This document shows positions 49,001-58,285 of a DNA stretch of 64,000 nt, piece after piece (the stretch's first letter is position 1; each line of letters begins with the position of its first letter). Under the pieces are notes generated by a model. The model was not told the DNA's origin, made no database searches, and was given only the letters and a program-made list of their open reading frames with translations. The stretch is from Linderina pennispora (Eukaryota > Kickxellomycota > Kickxellomycetes > Kickxellales > Kickxellaceae): positions 1,054,001 through 1,118,000 of the forward strand of contig NW_024468250.1 in the NCBI RefSeq assembly GCF_002104995.1, given 5' to 3'. The translations under genes and the position numbers were made by a program.

Positions 49001-51327
49001 CGTATGCGCAGTACATCGCGGTGATGCGCGAGGGCGAGATTACGCTCAAGGGCAATCCGCAGGAGCTGCAGGCAATGGGCAAGTTCTCGGCGACTCTTGC
49101 TGAGCTCGACACCAAGGACGACACAAAGGCTGAGGAAGGATCGAAGGGCAAGGAGGTTGAGGACATCGAGGATGAGGGCAGTGCTGAGCGTGCCAAGGCT
49201 GTCAACGATCCGACGTCGGAGGACGAGTACAACATTGAGCGACTGCGCAAGCTGGCTGTGGCCAAGGGTCTGGACCCCACTGCTGACCTGTCGGCGTTCG
49301 AGGGTACGCTGATTGAGGATGAGGAGCGCGAGGCCGGGTCCGTCAAGGCTGAAGTCTGGCGCGCATTCTTTACTGCCTGCGGCAGACACTGGTACTGGAT
49401 TCTCTCGATTATACTGCTGGCCTTCACACAGGTGCTCACGGTTTTGCAGGACTACTGGGTTCGGATCTGGGTACAGTCGGCCAAGGAGCCCTCGTCCTCT
49501 GTCTACGCATCGCTTGCCATGTCTCCCGTTGCTCTGCCTGACATGAACCGTCCGATTGTCAACAGCTTGTCCTCTGTGTTTGCTGTCCTCCCGGCGGCTG
49601 ACGAAGTGGTTGTGCAGTCAGTGCAACAGCACTCTGCGAAATACTGGCTTGGTATCTACTTCCTCATCGGCGTGGTGGGTATTGTGTGGCGTGGAGTGCA
49701 GATTATGTACGTCTTTGGCGGTGCGATCCGCGCCTCACGTAAGCTGCACTCCGAGCTGCTGCAGGCTGTAGTGCACGCAACACCGCGCTTCTTTGATTCG
49801 ACACCGCTGGGCCGTATCATCAACCGGTTCTCGCGCGACATGCAGACCGTCGACGAGTGGACCATGGATATCCTCGTGTGGTGGCTGCTGGACATCATGG
49901 GTGTGCTGAGCATCTTCGCCATCATCTCGTATGTGACGCCTGCCTTTGTGCTGGTTGCCATCGGCATCTCGGTTACGTATGCTGGTATCGGATACTACTA
50001 CCTCAACGCGTCGCGCGAGCTGAAGCGTATCGAATCCAACACCATGTCACCGCTGCTGTCGCTGTTTGGAGAGTTGATTCTAGGAGTCACCTCCATCCGT
50101 GCGTTTGGCCTCAAGAAGTACTATATTAAGGAGGCAGTTAACCGGATTAACGCTCAGAACCAGCCGTTCTACCAGGTGTGGGCGGCGAACCGGTGGCTGT
50201 GTGTGCGCGTGGATCTGGCAGGTGCCATGGTCGCATTTGCATGCTCGCTGTTTATTCTGATGAACCTGCGCTGGATGGACGCTGGTCTGGCTGGATTTGC
50301 GCTGTCGTATGCGCTGATGTTCTCAGATCGTATGCTGTGGGTGATTCGCAACTACTCGCAGAACGAGCTGAACATGAACGCGGTCGAGCGCATCACGCAG
50401 TACATGAAGGTTGAGCAGGAGGCTAGTGCTCAGTCAACGCCTGAGAACAAGCCTGCGAGCAACTGGCCCAGGACCGGTGACCTTGAGATCGAGGACCTGG
50501 TCATCGAGTACGTGCCCAATGTCCCGGTGCTGCATGGCCTGAACATGTCGATCAAGCACGGCGAGAAGATCGGTGTGGTTGGCCGCACCGGCGCTGGCAA
50601 GTCGACGCTGTCGCTGGCGTTCCTGCGGTTCATCGAGGCAGCCAAGGGCCGGATCGTGCTCGACGGGGTCGACATCTCGAAGATTGGCCTGGAGGATCTC
50701 CGCCGCAATGTCACTATCATCCCGCAGGACCCAGTGCTGTTCAACGGCACTATTCGCTTCAACCTTGACCCGTTCAGCGAGTACCCCGATGAGATTGTGT
50801 GGGATGCGCTGCGCCGTGCGCATCTGGTGCGCGAGCGCGGCAGCCAGACCGCCAGCACTGCGACCAGCACTGCGACCAGCGTGTTTGAGGGCAATGCCAA
50901 CGACAGCTCGCTGGAGCGCATGTCGGGCATCTTCAATAGCCTGGAGGCCGAGATCAAGGAGAACGGGCAGAACCTGTCGCTGGGTCAGCGTCAACTGGTG
51001 GCGCTGGCTCGCGCTCTGGTGCGCCGGTCGCGACTGATCATCATGGACGAGGCGACGGCGTCGGTCGATTTCGATACCGATGACCGTATCCAGCGCACGA
51101 TCCGTGGCTCCGAGTTTGCCAACTCGACCCTGTTCTGCATTGCTCACCGGCTGCGCACCATCATCGACTATGACCGCGTGCTGGTACTGGACAAAGGCAA
51201 GGTTGCCGAGTTTGACACTCCGGCCAACCTGCTCAACAGGCAGGACGGCATCTTCCGCAGTATGTGCGAAAAGTCTGGCGAGCTTGAGCACCTGGTGAGG
51301 GCCGCCAAACAGACTATGAGCAAATAG
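46096..51327 (+). CDS. ABCC/MRP-type full ABC transporter, copy 2 (intact)
   Basis: A 1743-residue intact transporter with MRP layout: TMD0 (about 1-220), an L0-type linker, TMD1 (about 330-700), NBD1 (Walker A GPTGSGKSS near 783, LSGGQKQ, ILLIDDCLSAVD), an acidic linker, TMD2 (about 1090-1430), and NBD2 (GRTGAGKST near 1499, LSLGQRQ, IIMDEATASVD). The second composite ATP site has the usual ABCC asymmetry (Asp in place of the catalytic Glu in NBD1). Its N-terminal half is diverged from copy 1 (24683-29966) and uses more A/T-ending codons. From NBD1 on it is nearly identical and GC-rich, with no frame break. Likely vacuolar or plasma-membrane export of conjugates; substrate unknown. Confidence 0.95.
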   Translation: MAPFSAPLGRKPLALAAATLAAISLGQLASLASTVAHDHDELCNGKSWSWSLRSDCFRFGVLLPSITLLITAAGSVLAAVKLLSKSLAIAEDSKPVRCPPGNTRLIDNRVAVGAASTLLSILLAGLSLGWQFSAKATPERLFSTSLVLAMLAIAVASVFYYTTFMRAADRISYRGLFPPFLTGAIGILLALDLLEVYFSFFTPENSDTPFWFGASQRSRYLLLITAGNTTLLFLHGAAQHRAIFLRPHQPCTDEAEECVDAESNGDFVETPLAQARGKNGTPSLVDTPEYSGSWFDTLTFSWVSDIFHSGSRRQLDYVDLYRLDMSDMTVPNWYRYARHRKPDRSLLTTLMLTFAPQLLAQLLLSVVIAVLHYSGPFFLQRILQSIEIIGNTAVGGTPAKSIRSAYLDAFGLLFFTVMNSLVATKVVWIGSHLDFRMKGLLVAELSTKTLNRRARDSSAGTTDKDDGNDEYGSDDDLGSAQEATNGKIMNLLTTDLNRVARVTGSLEDLCVLPTMAIIGLFYLFQLLGWSSLIGFSIVIPYYLLTRKIFDCLSELEEETWRLSDRRVETITELLQGIKAVKLYGWESRFLEIIDKHREDQLDSMWRWLLGLTYAYLVTNLAPLLTLVLVLLTYVGVFGNTLNAEVAFTAISVFQLLHVAVEHFPEYLSWAISGYVSLRRIESYLAMPQAQDLEDRVNRVDDDGDALGFSKASLVWDTYTKDDLGDTANDATHMANANEDTPLVSDILTHSNTSLDNQQDQLDKTAFMLKDIDIHFPVAGLSIIAGPTGSGKSSLLSALIGEMSLVRGTILLPTINPARAIGLGDPYGDIIKLSREQEAIRDIAYVAQEAWLRNATIRENILFGEPYDQQRYEEVLRVCALKPDLRILTAGDQTEIGERGVTLSGGQKQRVALARAVYSDRKILLIDDCLSAVDAHTAKHILMECLLNKTSLMHGRTRVLVTHHVSMCLPYAQYIAVMREGEITLKGNPQELQAMGKFSATLAELDTKDDTKAEEGSKGKEVEDIEDEGSAERAKAVNDPTSEDEYNIERLRKLAVAKGLDPTADLSAFEGTLIEDEEREAGSVKAEVWRAFFTACGRHWYWILSIILLAFTQVLTVLQDYWVRIWVQSAKEPSSSVYASLAMSPVALPDMNRPIVNSLSSVFAVLPAADEVVVQSVQQHSAKYWLGIYFLIGVVGIVWRGVQIMYVFGGAIRASRKLHSELLQAVVHATPRFFDSTPLGRIINRFSRDMQTVDEWTMDILVWWLLDIMGVLSIFAIISYVTPAFVLVAIGISVTYAGIGYYYLNASRELKRIESNTMSPLLSLFGELILGVTSIRAFGLKKYYIKEAVNRINAQNQPFYQVWAANRWLCVRVDLAGAMVAFACSLFILMNLRWMDAGLAGFALSYALMFSDRMLWVIRNYSQNELNMNAVERITQYMKVEQEASAQSTPENKPASNWPRTGDLEIEDLVIEYVPNVPVLHGLNMSIKHGEKIGVVGRTGAGKSTLSLAFLRFIEAAKGRIVLDGVDISKIGLEDLRRNVTIIPQDPVLFNGTIRFNLDPFSEYPDEIVWDALRRAHLVRERGSQTASTATSTATSVFEGNANDSSLERMSGIFNSLEAEIKENGQNLSLGQRQLVALARALVRRSRLIIMDEATASVDFDTDDRIQRTIRGSEFANSTLFCIAHRLRTIIDYDRVLVLDKGKVAEFDTPANLLNRQDGIFRSMCEKSGELEHLVRAAKQTMSK
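48453..51296 (+). repeat. Near-identical ABCC tract, copy 2 side of probable gene conversion
   Basis: Partner of 27080-29935. The switch from diverged to near-identical sequence is abrupt, within or just after the NBD1 Walker A codons, and the identity stops 30 bp before the stop codon. Codon use changes at the same point. Confidence 0.9.
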
Positions 51328-52114
51328 CTGGCCAAAAGACTAGCTTAATAGTTTTACTTTATGTACTGCTAAGGTATATCTCGAAAATATGCCTCATTGT
51401 ATGCCGTGTGCTGGGATTAAGTCACCCACAGCGCCTTGTGCCATTATGTCCAAGAGCAATTGCACACATAATAGGACTCCAAGTGCCTGCTAGTCCATCT
51501 TTTCTCCTCAGTTGTTCTTTCACATACTTCCCTCCATACATGCAGGTACGTACTAGTTTGATTGTTAACACCGTATATATAAATGGCGATGCTGATGCTG
51601 TAGGTCTAGAGCACACGGTGGGTGATGTAGGGCAAGAGAAAAAGAATATAAAATGAGTAGCGAAAGATACCTTTTGAGTATGTGTGTAACTTCCGTGTAG
51701 CGCGGATTCTGAACAAGCTGTCAAGCGATGGTATCTTAATCCAGAAATGTGCGAGCGGTGTGAGCGTATCAGCAATAGAAAGTGACAGAGTCAAGGAATA
51801 TATATTGATGAAGAAAAAGCTGAAGAGAATTAGGCTGGGAGAGACGAGCGCAAAGGTTTTATACCATCGTTCAGGTGGCACAGCCAAAAAGAAGAAGAAT
51901 GAAAAAAGCATCAGGATGAAAAACTATGTAGTTCACAGTAATCGGATCTTGAGATTCTAACACACAGGTCTCCACTGGATATCTCCATTGGTTCAGCGCA
52001 AGAGCTGCTCTCATTGTCGGTCGGCCTGATAACTTCCATGGCGTCATCATGGTGGTCATCACCGGCTGCGCAACACTCTTTGGATATTAATTCATGAGTA
52101 CCTATTGAATAAGG
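51328..52114. other. Intergenic
   Basis: 3' flank of ABCC copy 2 and AT-rich DNA leading to Fanzor copy 2. A 92-residue Lys-rich open frame (51682-51960) is not recognisable. No gene supported. Confidence 0.45.
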
Positions 52115-52262
52115 CCATATAACTCTTCTAGCGGTCATGCAATATTTGTGGATTTATTTTATATATTAATTTGTCTTTTGAATATGCATAAGTGGTAGTA
52201 TTTGGACCACAATGGACCCAGTCTGTATAGACTGATTCAAGAGACTGTATCAGTGCTAAGGG
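52115..52262 (+). repeat. Conserved 5' block of the Fanzor element, copy 2
   Basis: Matches 15300-15495 read on the minus strand, ending about 120 bp before the Fanzor ATG. Shared runs include AGCGGTCATGCA and GAGACTGTATCAG. Confidence 0.6.
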
Positions 52263-52382
52263 CCCCAAGAACCATGCAAGCCAGATCATTTTTAATAAAA
52301 AGTTCTTAATGCTATGCATACGCAATACAGCAAAACTGAACAGCATCATTTCTCTTCTTACTTTGCCTATTGAATTTCTCAA

Positions 52383-53645
52383 ATGAATATTACTCGCAGC
52401 ACTACTGTCATAAAGACATCACTTGGTGGTATTGGCTTCCGTGATTCTATGTTGCCCCGCCTAGAGCAATTTGTACATAGTGTCAATATCATCAAAGAGC
52501 ATGCATACATGCTTGCACGATGGATATTACTCCATCAACTAGCTGATGATGATGCCTTTGACCCTGGAACATTTGTGAAAAAGGGATTCTTTCGCTCAAT
52601 TTATTTATTTATATATCACAATCTGAAGGCAAAGGCGACCATATCTGCCGAGGATTTCGTCAACCGGAAGGACCGGCCAGAACTGTCGAGCGCAGATTTC
52701 GGTGATGTAGTTAGATACCATATTTATGATTATCTATTGCATAATGGCGATATCGAGCTACATGGTGTACGTGAAATGAATCAGGTAGCGACATACGTGG
52801 ATACCGAGCTGATGACAGCATACAAGAACAACATTGTGTTGCACTATGGCACTTGCCTACAGCGGATTCTGGCCAAATTGATTGATATTCGCAGCCGCAA
52901 AAACACACTGCGCAGTACAATGGGCAATGTGTCTAAGGCTGAGTTCAATAGTGCATGTCAAGTGTGTATCTATACACCTGCACAGAAGCTCCGCCAGACA
53001 GTTGCCTCTAGGCACCCTGATCTCAGTGTGCTCACCCCACCGATGCTTGTAATCTACAACAAGCTGGCACCAGTCCTTAATGCCTATGATGCCAAGTACA
53101 GATTCGCCAAAGACAGCCGATACTATGATGCCAAGGTAAATCAACTTCAGCATCTGCATACATACATTAGCCTATGCCAGCTTATCGAGAATGAGCAGCT
53201 TGGCAAGTCTCCCCCCAATGCTTGCCTCTGCGGACATCATGGATCCCAGGCCATGTGCGCTTAGACAAGGAAATAATCAAGCAGGTGTTTATTTCGAAAA
53301 CACATGAGCAGGTTACCAAGATCAACGCAGCAAAGAGGGCAGCAACAGAGGCAAGGAAAGTAGCAGAAAAGGGCGAAGAATTGGCCAAGAAGGCTGCACG
53401 CGAAGCAGCGAAGATGCCATTGGATGCAACTGAGGCCACTGCAGCAGACATTCCGGCATGTTCCCAACCTGCGGCCCTGCCAGAGATCGAAGAACCCAAC
53501 TGTGAAGTGCCATGGCCTTCTCCGCTGTACAAACGAGTCGTGTAAGCGGGCTATGGTGCAATACAGGCGGGCCTATTCGTCTCGGCTCTTGAACCGCGAC
53601 CTCGCAGCAGTTCTAAACTTCAGACTCGTTTTCCAGTCACTGTGA
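52383..53645 (+). pseudogene. Fanzor relic with intact N-terminus and internal deletion of RuvC-I/II
   Basis: The 293-residue frame from ATG 52383 is the helical N-terminal region of a Fanzor protein (LPRLEQFVHSVNIIKEHAYM and following). At about 53219 the frame shifts by -1 (or +2) into PLRTSWIPGHVRLD, a signature that precedes the RuvC domain in Fanzors, then an Ala/Lys-rich helix. It jumps, about 53430, directly to FRHVPNLRPCQRSKNPT, CHGLLRCTNESCKR and LLNRDLAAVLNF (zinc finger with both ligand pairs, RuvC-III Asp). The roughly 200-250 residues that carry RuvC-I Asp and RuvC-II Glu in copy 1 are missing here, so it cannot cut DNA. The remaining N-terminal part is strikingly free of stops, so recent loss or retained RNA/DNA-binding function are both possible. 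Confidence 0.8.
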
Positions 53646-53938
53646 TTCAGGCGATATTCCTGAGCGATTCTGTCGTTCTACGGCTATTGCTGCCAATGCT
53701 TCTGGCAACACTACCGCAACAAAGAACCCGCGCAAGAGGCGTGCAGCAGCGAGCCAGCACTGTAGCGCCTGTGCTGAGCAGGCCATCAAGGTAGGAGATG
53801 CCCATGATCGCCATTGCACCAACAACTATCCGACACGTTCAAATGACCGGTTCGCCGTGATGCTCTTATCGACGTGCCAACCCATGCTGACTAGCAGCCG
53901 AGCTCACATCGCGAGCAGAGCAATTCTAGTATGAAAGG
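53636..53938 (+). repeat. Conserved 3' block of the Fanzor element, copy 2 (candidate omega-RNA region)
   Basis: Aligns over its whole length with 14400-14062 (minus). The first third could encode a basic tail (with TKNPRKRRAAAS in one frame) after a +1 break at the apparent stop 53643. The remainder has no frame shared by both copies. Confidence 0.55.
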
Positions 53939-54341
53939 CTGGTGCAGGCAGTCGGTGCGACGCGGGTTAAGGTGAGCGAGATTAGCCCCCTGTTTGAACT
54001 ACGCGTTTACATCAGCGTATTTAACGGCAGCAGCGACCAGCCATGGCTGACGATGCTCCTGTTTTTTGGGGATGACTAGAATGATGTATCTGTGAAAAAT
54101 ACAAACTATGCATATGGTATGGCAGACACGTTGCGGTTGTGACTAGAGCTGATCTCGACGCTCGTGTCCACCGTATATGGCGGAGTTGGTGCTGGATCAA
54201 GCGAATAGCGGCCACGAGTAATCGGATGATTTCATGGTGATCCCAAGAATGTACAAAGCCGAAACGCAAACATAGCTATTTTCCTGCTTCTGACGCATCT
54301 TTCGCTTTTCGCCTCGAATTTGTACAGTATTCCTTTTCGCA
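53939..54341. other. Intergenic, promoter of the PIG-U gene
   Basis: About 400 bp; no gene seen. Confidence 0.5.
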
Positions 54342-55658
54342 ATGACCGAAGAAAAACAGAGTGCACCTCGGGCTTCAGAACAGACGAAGCCGAACATAGA
54401 GCTAGCAGCGCGCCGAGAGCAAGGCAAGCTGATCAAGGTTCTGCTGGCAGGAAGTGCGCTGCGGTTAATTATCATGCTGCTGTTCCCGCAATTTGTCGAG
54501 CAGCATTTGGCTGGACGCGTCGAGCTGTCGACGCCAGTCACCAGCTACAAGCGGCTGGTCGAGGGACTGTATCTGAGCAGCCATGGGGTCTCGCCGTTCG
54601 ATGGGGGTGTGTTCCACCAGTCGCCGCTTCTGCTGCTGCTGTTCAAAATCCCGTACTACCTGCCAGAGATCGTTACGAACTTGGTCTTCATTCTGGCTGA
54701 TGCTGCAGTTGCTCTTGTTCTGGCCAAAATCACAGGTGCACGCCACTCGCTCCCGCAGTTCTCGCAGCGCGCCGGTGTCCCGGGCGAGCAGGCGTTTGCG
54801 TGTCCGCCATCAGTGGTTGCAATGCTGTATCTGTTCAACCCGCTGATGATCGGGACAACTGTGGTCAAATCGACGATTGTATTCAGCCATCTCGCAGTTG
54901 TGCTGGCGCTGTATATGGGCATGCACGGAAAAATCAATGCCTCGGTAGGCTGGGCAGCAGTGGCCGCACATCTATCGCTGTATCCGGCAATGCTGGTCGT
55001 GCCAATTGCGCTGATGGCGGGCAAGCGCCAAATGCTCCGCTCAGCAGTTGTGCAGACTGTGGCCAAGTTCGCCGTAGCGGTTTTGGCCCTACACGTGGCA
55101 TTTACCATGGCGTTTGGCAAGCAGTATTTTTTGGCGACCTTTGACTTCACGCTGCGGGTGGCCGACTTGCAGCCGAACGTCGGCCTGTTCTGGTACTTCT
55201 TCATCGAGATCTTCGACGAGTTTCGGTCTTTCTTCTTTGTCGTTTTCCAGCTGACAGCACTTGCATTTGCGGTGCCCGTATCATGGCGGTTCCGGCGCGA
55301 GCCCGTGTTTGGCGCCATCATGCTGGTGGGCGTGATCAGCGCATTGAAGGCATATCCGTCGTGGGGCGATTTGGCGCTGTTCCTGGGTCTGCTGCCGGTG
55401 TATGAGGAGTTGTTCAAATACCTGCAGTACTCGTTCCTGTTTGGAAACCTGCTGATGTACGGGATTGGTCTTGCACCAGTATTTTGGCACCTGTGGATCG
55501 AGCAGGGCAGTGGCAATGCCAATTTCTTCTATGCAGCAACGCTGGTTTATGAGTTTGGACAAATTACCATGCTGTTTGACTTTGGCAGCGCCATGCTTCG
55601 CCGCGAACTGGATATCAGCGAGCCCGAGACCCGTACCCACGCAGTGATTCAAGAGTAG
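54342..55658 (+). CDS. GAB1: GPI transamidase subunit PIG-U/Gab1
   Basis: A 438-residue multi-pass ER membrane protein, subunit of the GPI transamidase that attaches GPI anchors to secreted proteins. Conserved segments: ELSTPVTSYKRLVEGLYL and GVSPFDGGVFHQSPLL near the N-terminus, LQPNVGLFWYFFIEIFDEF in the middle, SYPS-type AYPSWGDLALFLGLLP, and FWHLWIEQGSGNANFFYA near the C-terminus, all in family order. About ten hydrophobic segments. The size matches human PIG-U (435). Single exon, frame intact. It is functionally linked to the three predicted GPI-anchored proteins in this window, although the genes are not clustered with it. Confidence 0.93.
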   Translation: MTEEKQSAPRASEQTKPNIELAARREQGKLIKVLLAGSALRLIIMLLFPQFVEQHLAGRVELSTPVTSYKRLVEGLYLSSHGVSPFDGGVFHQSPLLLLLFKIPYYLPEIVTNLVFILADAAVALVLAKITGARHSLPQFSQRAGVPGEQAFACPPSVVAMLYLFNPLMIGTTVVKSTIVFSHLAVVLALYMGMHGKINASVGWAAVAAHLSLYPAMLVVPIALMAGKRQMLRSAVVQTVAKFAVAVLALHVAFTMAFGKQYFLATFDFTLRVADLQPNVGLFWYFFIEIFDEFRSFFFVVFQLTALAFAVPVSWRFRREPVFGAIMLVGVISALKAYPSWGDLALFLGLLPVYEELFKYLQYSFLFGNLLMYGIGLAPVFWHLWIEQGSGNANFFYAATLVYEFGQITMLFDFGSAMLRRELDISEPETRTHAVIQE

Positions 55659-58285
55659 TGGTTGGTTTGCAAGATTCGTCCTATTCCTTCATCATATCCG
55701 TACATGAGGCACAGTTCACTATTATTAGCGGTCGTTTAAACGCTGTTTTGCTTGATATCGTCAAGTACGAATCTGCATGTGTCACCTATGTATATTTGGC
55801 ATGGCAAGATGCACAAGATATCCACGAGATAGACTTTAGTTGCACAGAGACACAGAAAACTGGTATGTGGTGAGGGGTTGGGATACAAGAGGAGCACAAG
55901 TTAGAGTGGGCTCTTTGTACACTAGCTCCACATTCCGTGAAACACATTTCTGCTGGTCACTTTGTACGTGCGGACCACAACAGTGGCATCCAGGATTTGC
56001 AACCTGGCAATACGCCCTGTGGTTGCGGTGGGTATCGCAAAGGGTGCAGCTTCACCATTAAGACCGAGACGTTGTGACCAGTCGCCTTTGTGACCAGTCT
56101 GTGCGTGACTCGAAGCACATGGGGCGCTTGTTATACGTGGCGTGCAATGCTGCCAGCACACGGTCTGACAATGGATGCACATGGCACGGGCAGGTCCTAT
56201 CTGTGATTCCAGCTGCCCTGTGCGCGGTGTGGCTCAGGGGACGTGGGAATCGCGCGCATTATCTCTACCAGCCACATGCAGCAATGCATATCGGGACCAG
56301 AAAACAGCAGGTCTGATTTCCTCGCATCTATTTTTGTCGACATTCCAGCCTGCTTCTGTTATCAGGCATGGAGCGACCTGCTCTTGCGCCTCTTGTTCTC
56401 AGCGCACTTGCTTGTGGCCAGACGGGGGCAGGTGTGCAAATGCATGCGGGGTAAAGGCTGGTGGAAACCTGGCCTGGCTCCGCGGCAGATGAACATATCC
56501 GTGCTGCCCCGAGAACAAACAGCTGCATAATGCGGCAGCGCTTTGTTCGGTGGGCGAGAGTCCATCATACCGCGCAGCTGTTCGATTGGACAGGTGGCCG
56601 CACATGCATGCATATCGGGTCGGTGTCAATCCATGTTTGAATGGATTGGTGGGGAGGAGAATAAATGTCTTGGCTGCTTTTTCTCGCTTCTCCGAGCGGT
56701 GCTTCTGCAGAGGCGCTCGCTGCCATTCCCTCCCCCAAATGGCGCTGCTCAGGTTTTCGCTGGCGGCGTCTCGGCAGACGTATGCGCATATGAAAGGATC
56801 CCCCCTTTTTGCCTCACCGAGTCGAAGGAGCAATATATCAGGACCGATATGCCATCCCCAAATTGCCCCGCCTGCTTTCGGTGCATAATATTTCAGCCCT
56901 GGGGTTATTTTTATCTCGCTTGCATTGCAATTACTTGCTCAGCTGACCTTGCCAGCGCGCAGTTAGTGCAGAGGCAGAGGGAGTGGTTGAGAGAATATTT
57001 CAAACAAATGTGCCGCATGAACTTTTATTTTGAATCCCAGTGAACGAGCAAAAATATACTGTAGATCGATGGTGTTTTGCAAACAACCCTTTTTCTTGCG
57101 TGCGATATCGCGGGCGGGGGGCAAGTACGTAATATTGTGTCCGCTCACAAGATCGCAAGCCAGTAAGCTTATGACGGCATCCGCCCGATGGCACTCACTA
57201 TACACCCTGCGTCTCTCCTAAGTTGAGGTCATCTTTGGGGCTGTGGGTGCAGCGGACTGCGCAGAGCATGAAAGGGAGATCGCAGTGCCCACCCAGCCAA
57301 AACGTGGGGTCGCCAAATGGAGCATACGAGCTCCCCTTGGACTATTCCCTGGTTTGGGCACGATCGTGGATTATTTTTGTCCAACAGCAGGAGTCCGTCT
57401 CACCCGCAAACTGCAGAAGGCAAGAAGTTCAGGCGAAGGAGCGGTAGATTCTGCGTCCCACTGCCGGCTGCCATTTGTCGGCTTATACACGGGCTTGTTG
57501 CCAAATCAACCCTTTGGGTCGAAGCAAACAGAGATCTGCTGGGCCTTCCCCTACAACGAATACGCATTTGGCGTGTATCTGCCGAAGAGAGGGCCTTCCA
57601 GTGATTCCGTTTGTCCGTCAATCGCCCTTCTCCGCTTCGCTGCATAAACACCAACCGATCACTCGCAGAGGCCAAACATTTTCTGCAGCCAGATTTATTT
57701 TTGTTCGTCGCAGGGGGGTTGGGGGCCCGGGCGGCAAACAGACCCAGGCGTAATGTTTCGCAGTGTGGGCGGGCAAGCAGAGGACATCACCTTATTTTTC
57801 GCCCTCTTTACCCAACGATTATTTCTGCACTTTCTGCCCAGGCGGCATTTTCGACCATTTTAGTATGTCGCTTTTTAAACCCGATGCCCACTGTCCTCTC
57901 TGTGCATCTCGTCTAGCTGGATCTGTGCGACCCGTTATTTGTTGATTCGACCGAGGGCACGCAGGGGAGAAAAACGTATATATCCAGTCGGTTCGCTCCC
58001 TCCTGCCTTCTATGCTATCCTCGCTATAGCATCATCGCCCGCCATTCCCTGTTCTATTTAGTTCTCCTTGACTCCTTTTCATTGAGATCGCAGCATATAT
58101 ATTTTATCCCAGTGCCCCTGCTCACCGTGGTGCTTAACTTATCACCTACCCTATCGTATTATCCTCCGCATACATAACCCGGAATACGCTTACCTGCCCC
58201 TCCGCATTATCACAATCCATCTTCTGTTCCACAACATATCCCCCCCCCCGCGATCGCACATCCGAACTTCCCAAGCGCCCAAATC
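55659..58285. other. 2.6 kb gene-poor region upstream of the Ndt80-type regulator
   Basis: No convincing gene on either strand; scattered short frames only. The right end has TATATA-type runs (57977-57982, 58096-58101), C/T-rich sequence and a run of ten C (58241-58250) just before the start codon. The length suits an extended promoter or long leader for a regulator gene. Confidence 0.45.

Larger units (their letters stand above)
52115..53938 (+). mobile_element. Degenerate Fanzor-bearing element, copy 2
   Basis: Plus-strand copy of the element at 14062-15495: 5' block (52115-52262), Fanzor N-terminal frame, internal deletion, zinc-finger and RuvC-III remnant, 3' block (53636-53938). Limits are the points where similarity with copy 1 fades. 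No terminal repeats or transposase gene could be identified by eye. Confidence 0.7.

Noticed and set aside
55922-57753. Short open frames between PIG-U and the Ndt80-type gene
   Set aside because: All are under about 170 codons, overlap each other on both strands and show no recognisable domain.
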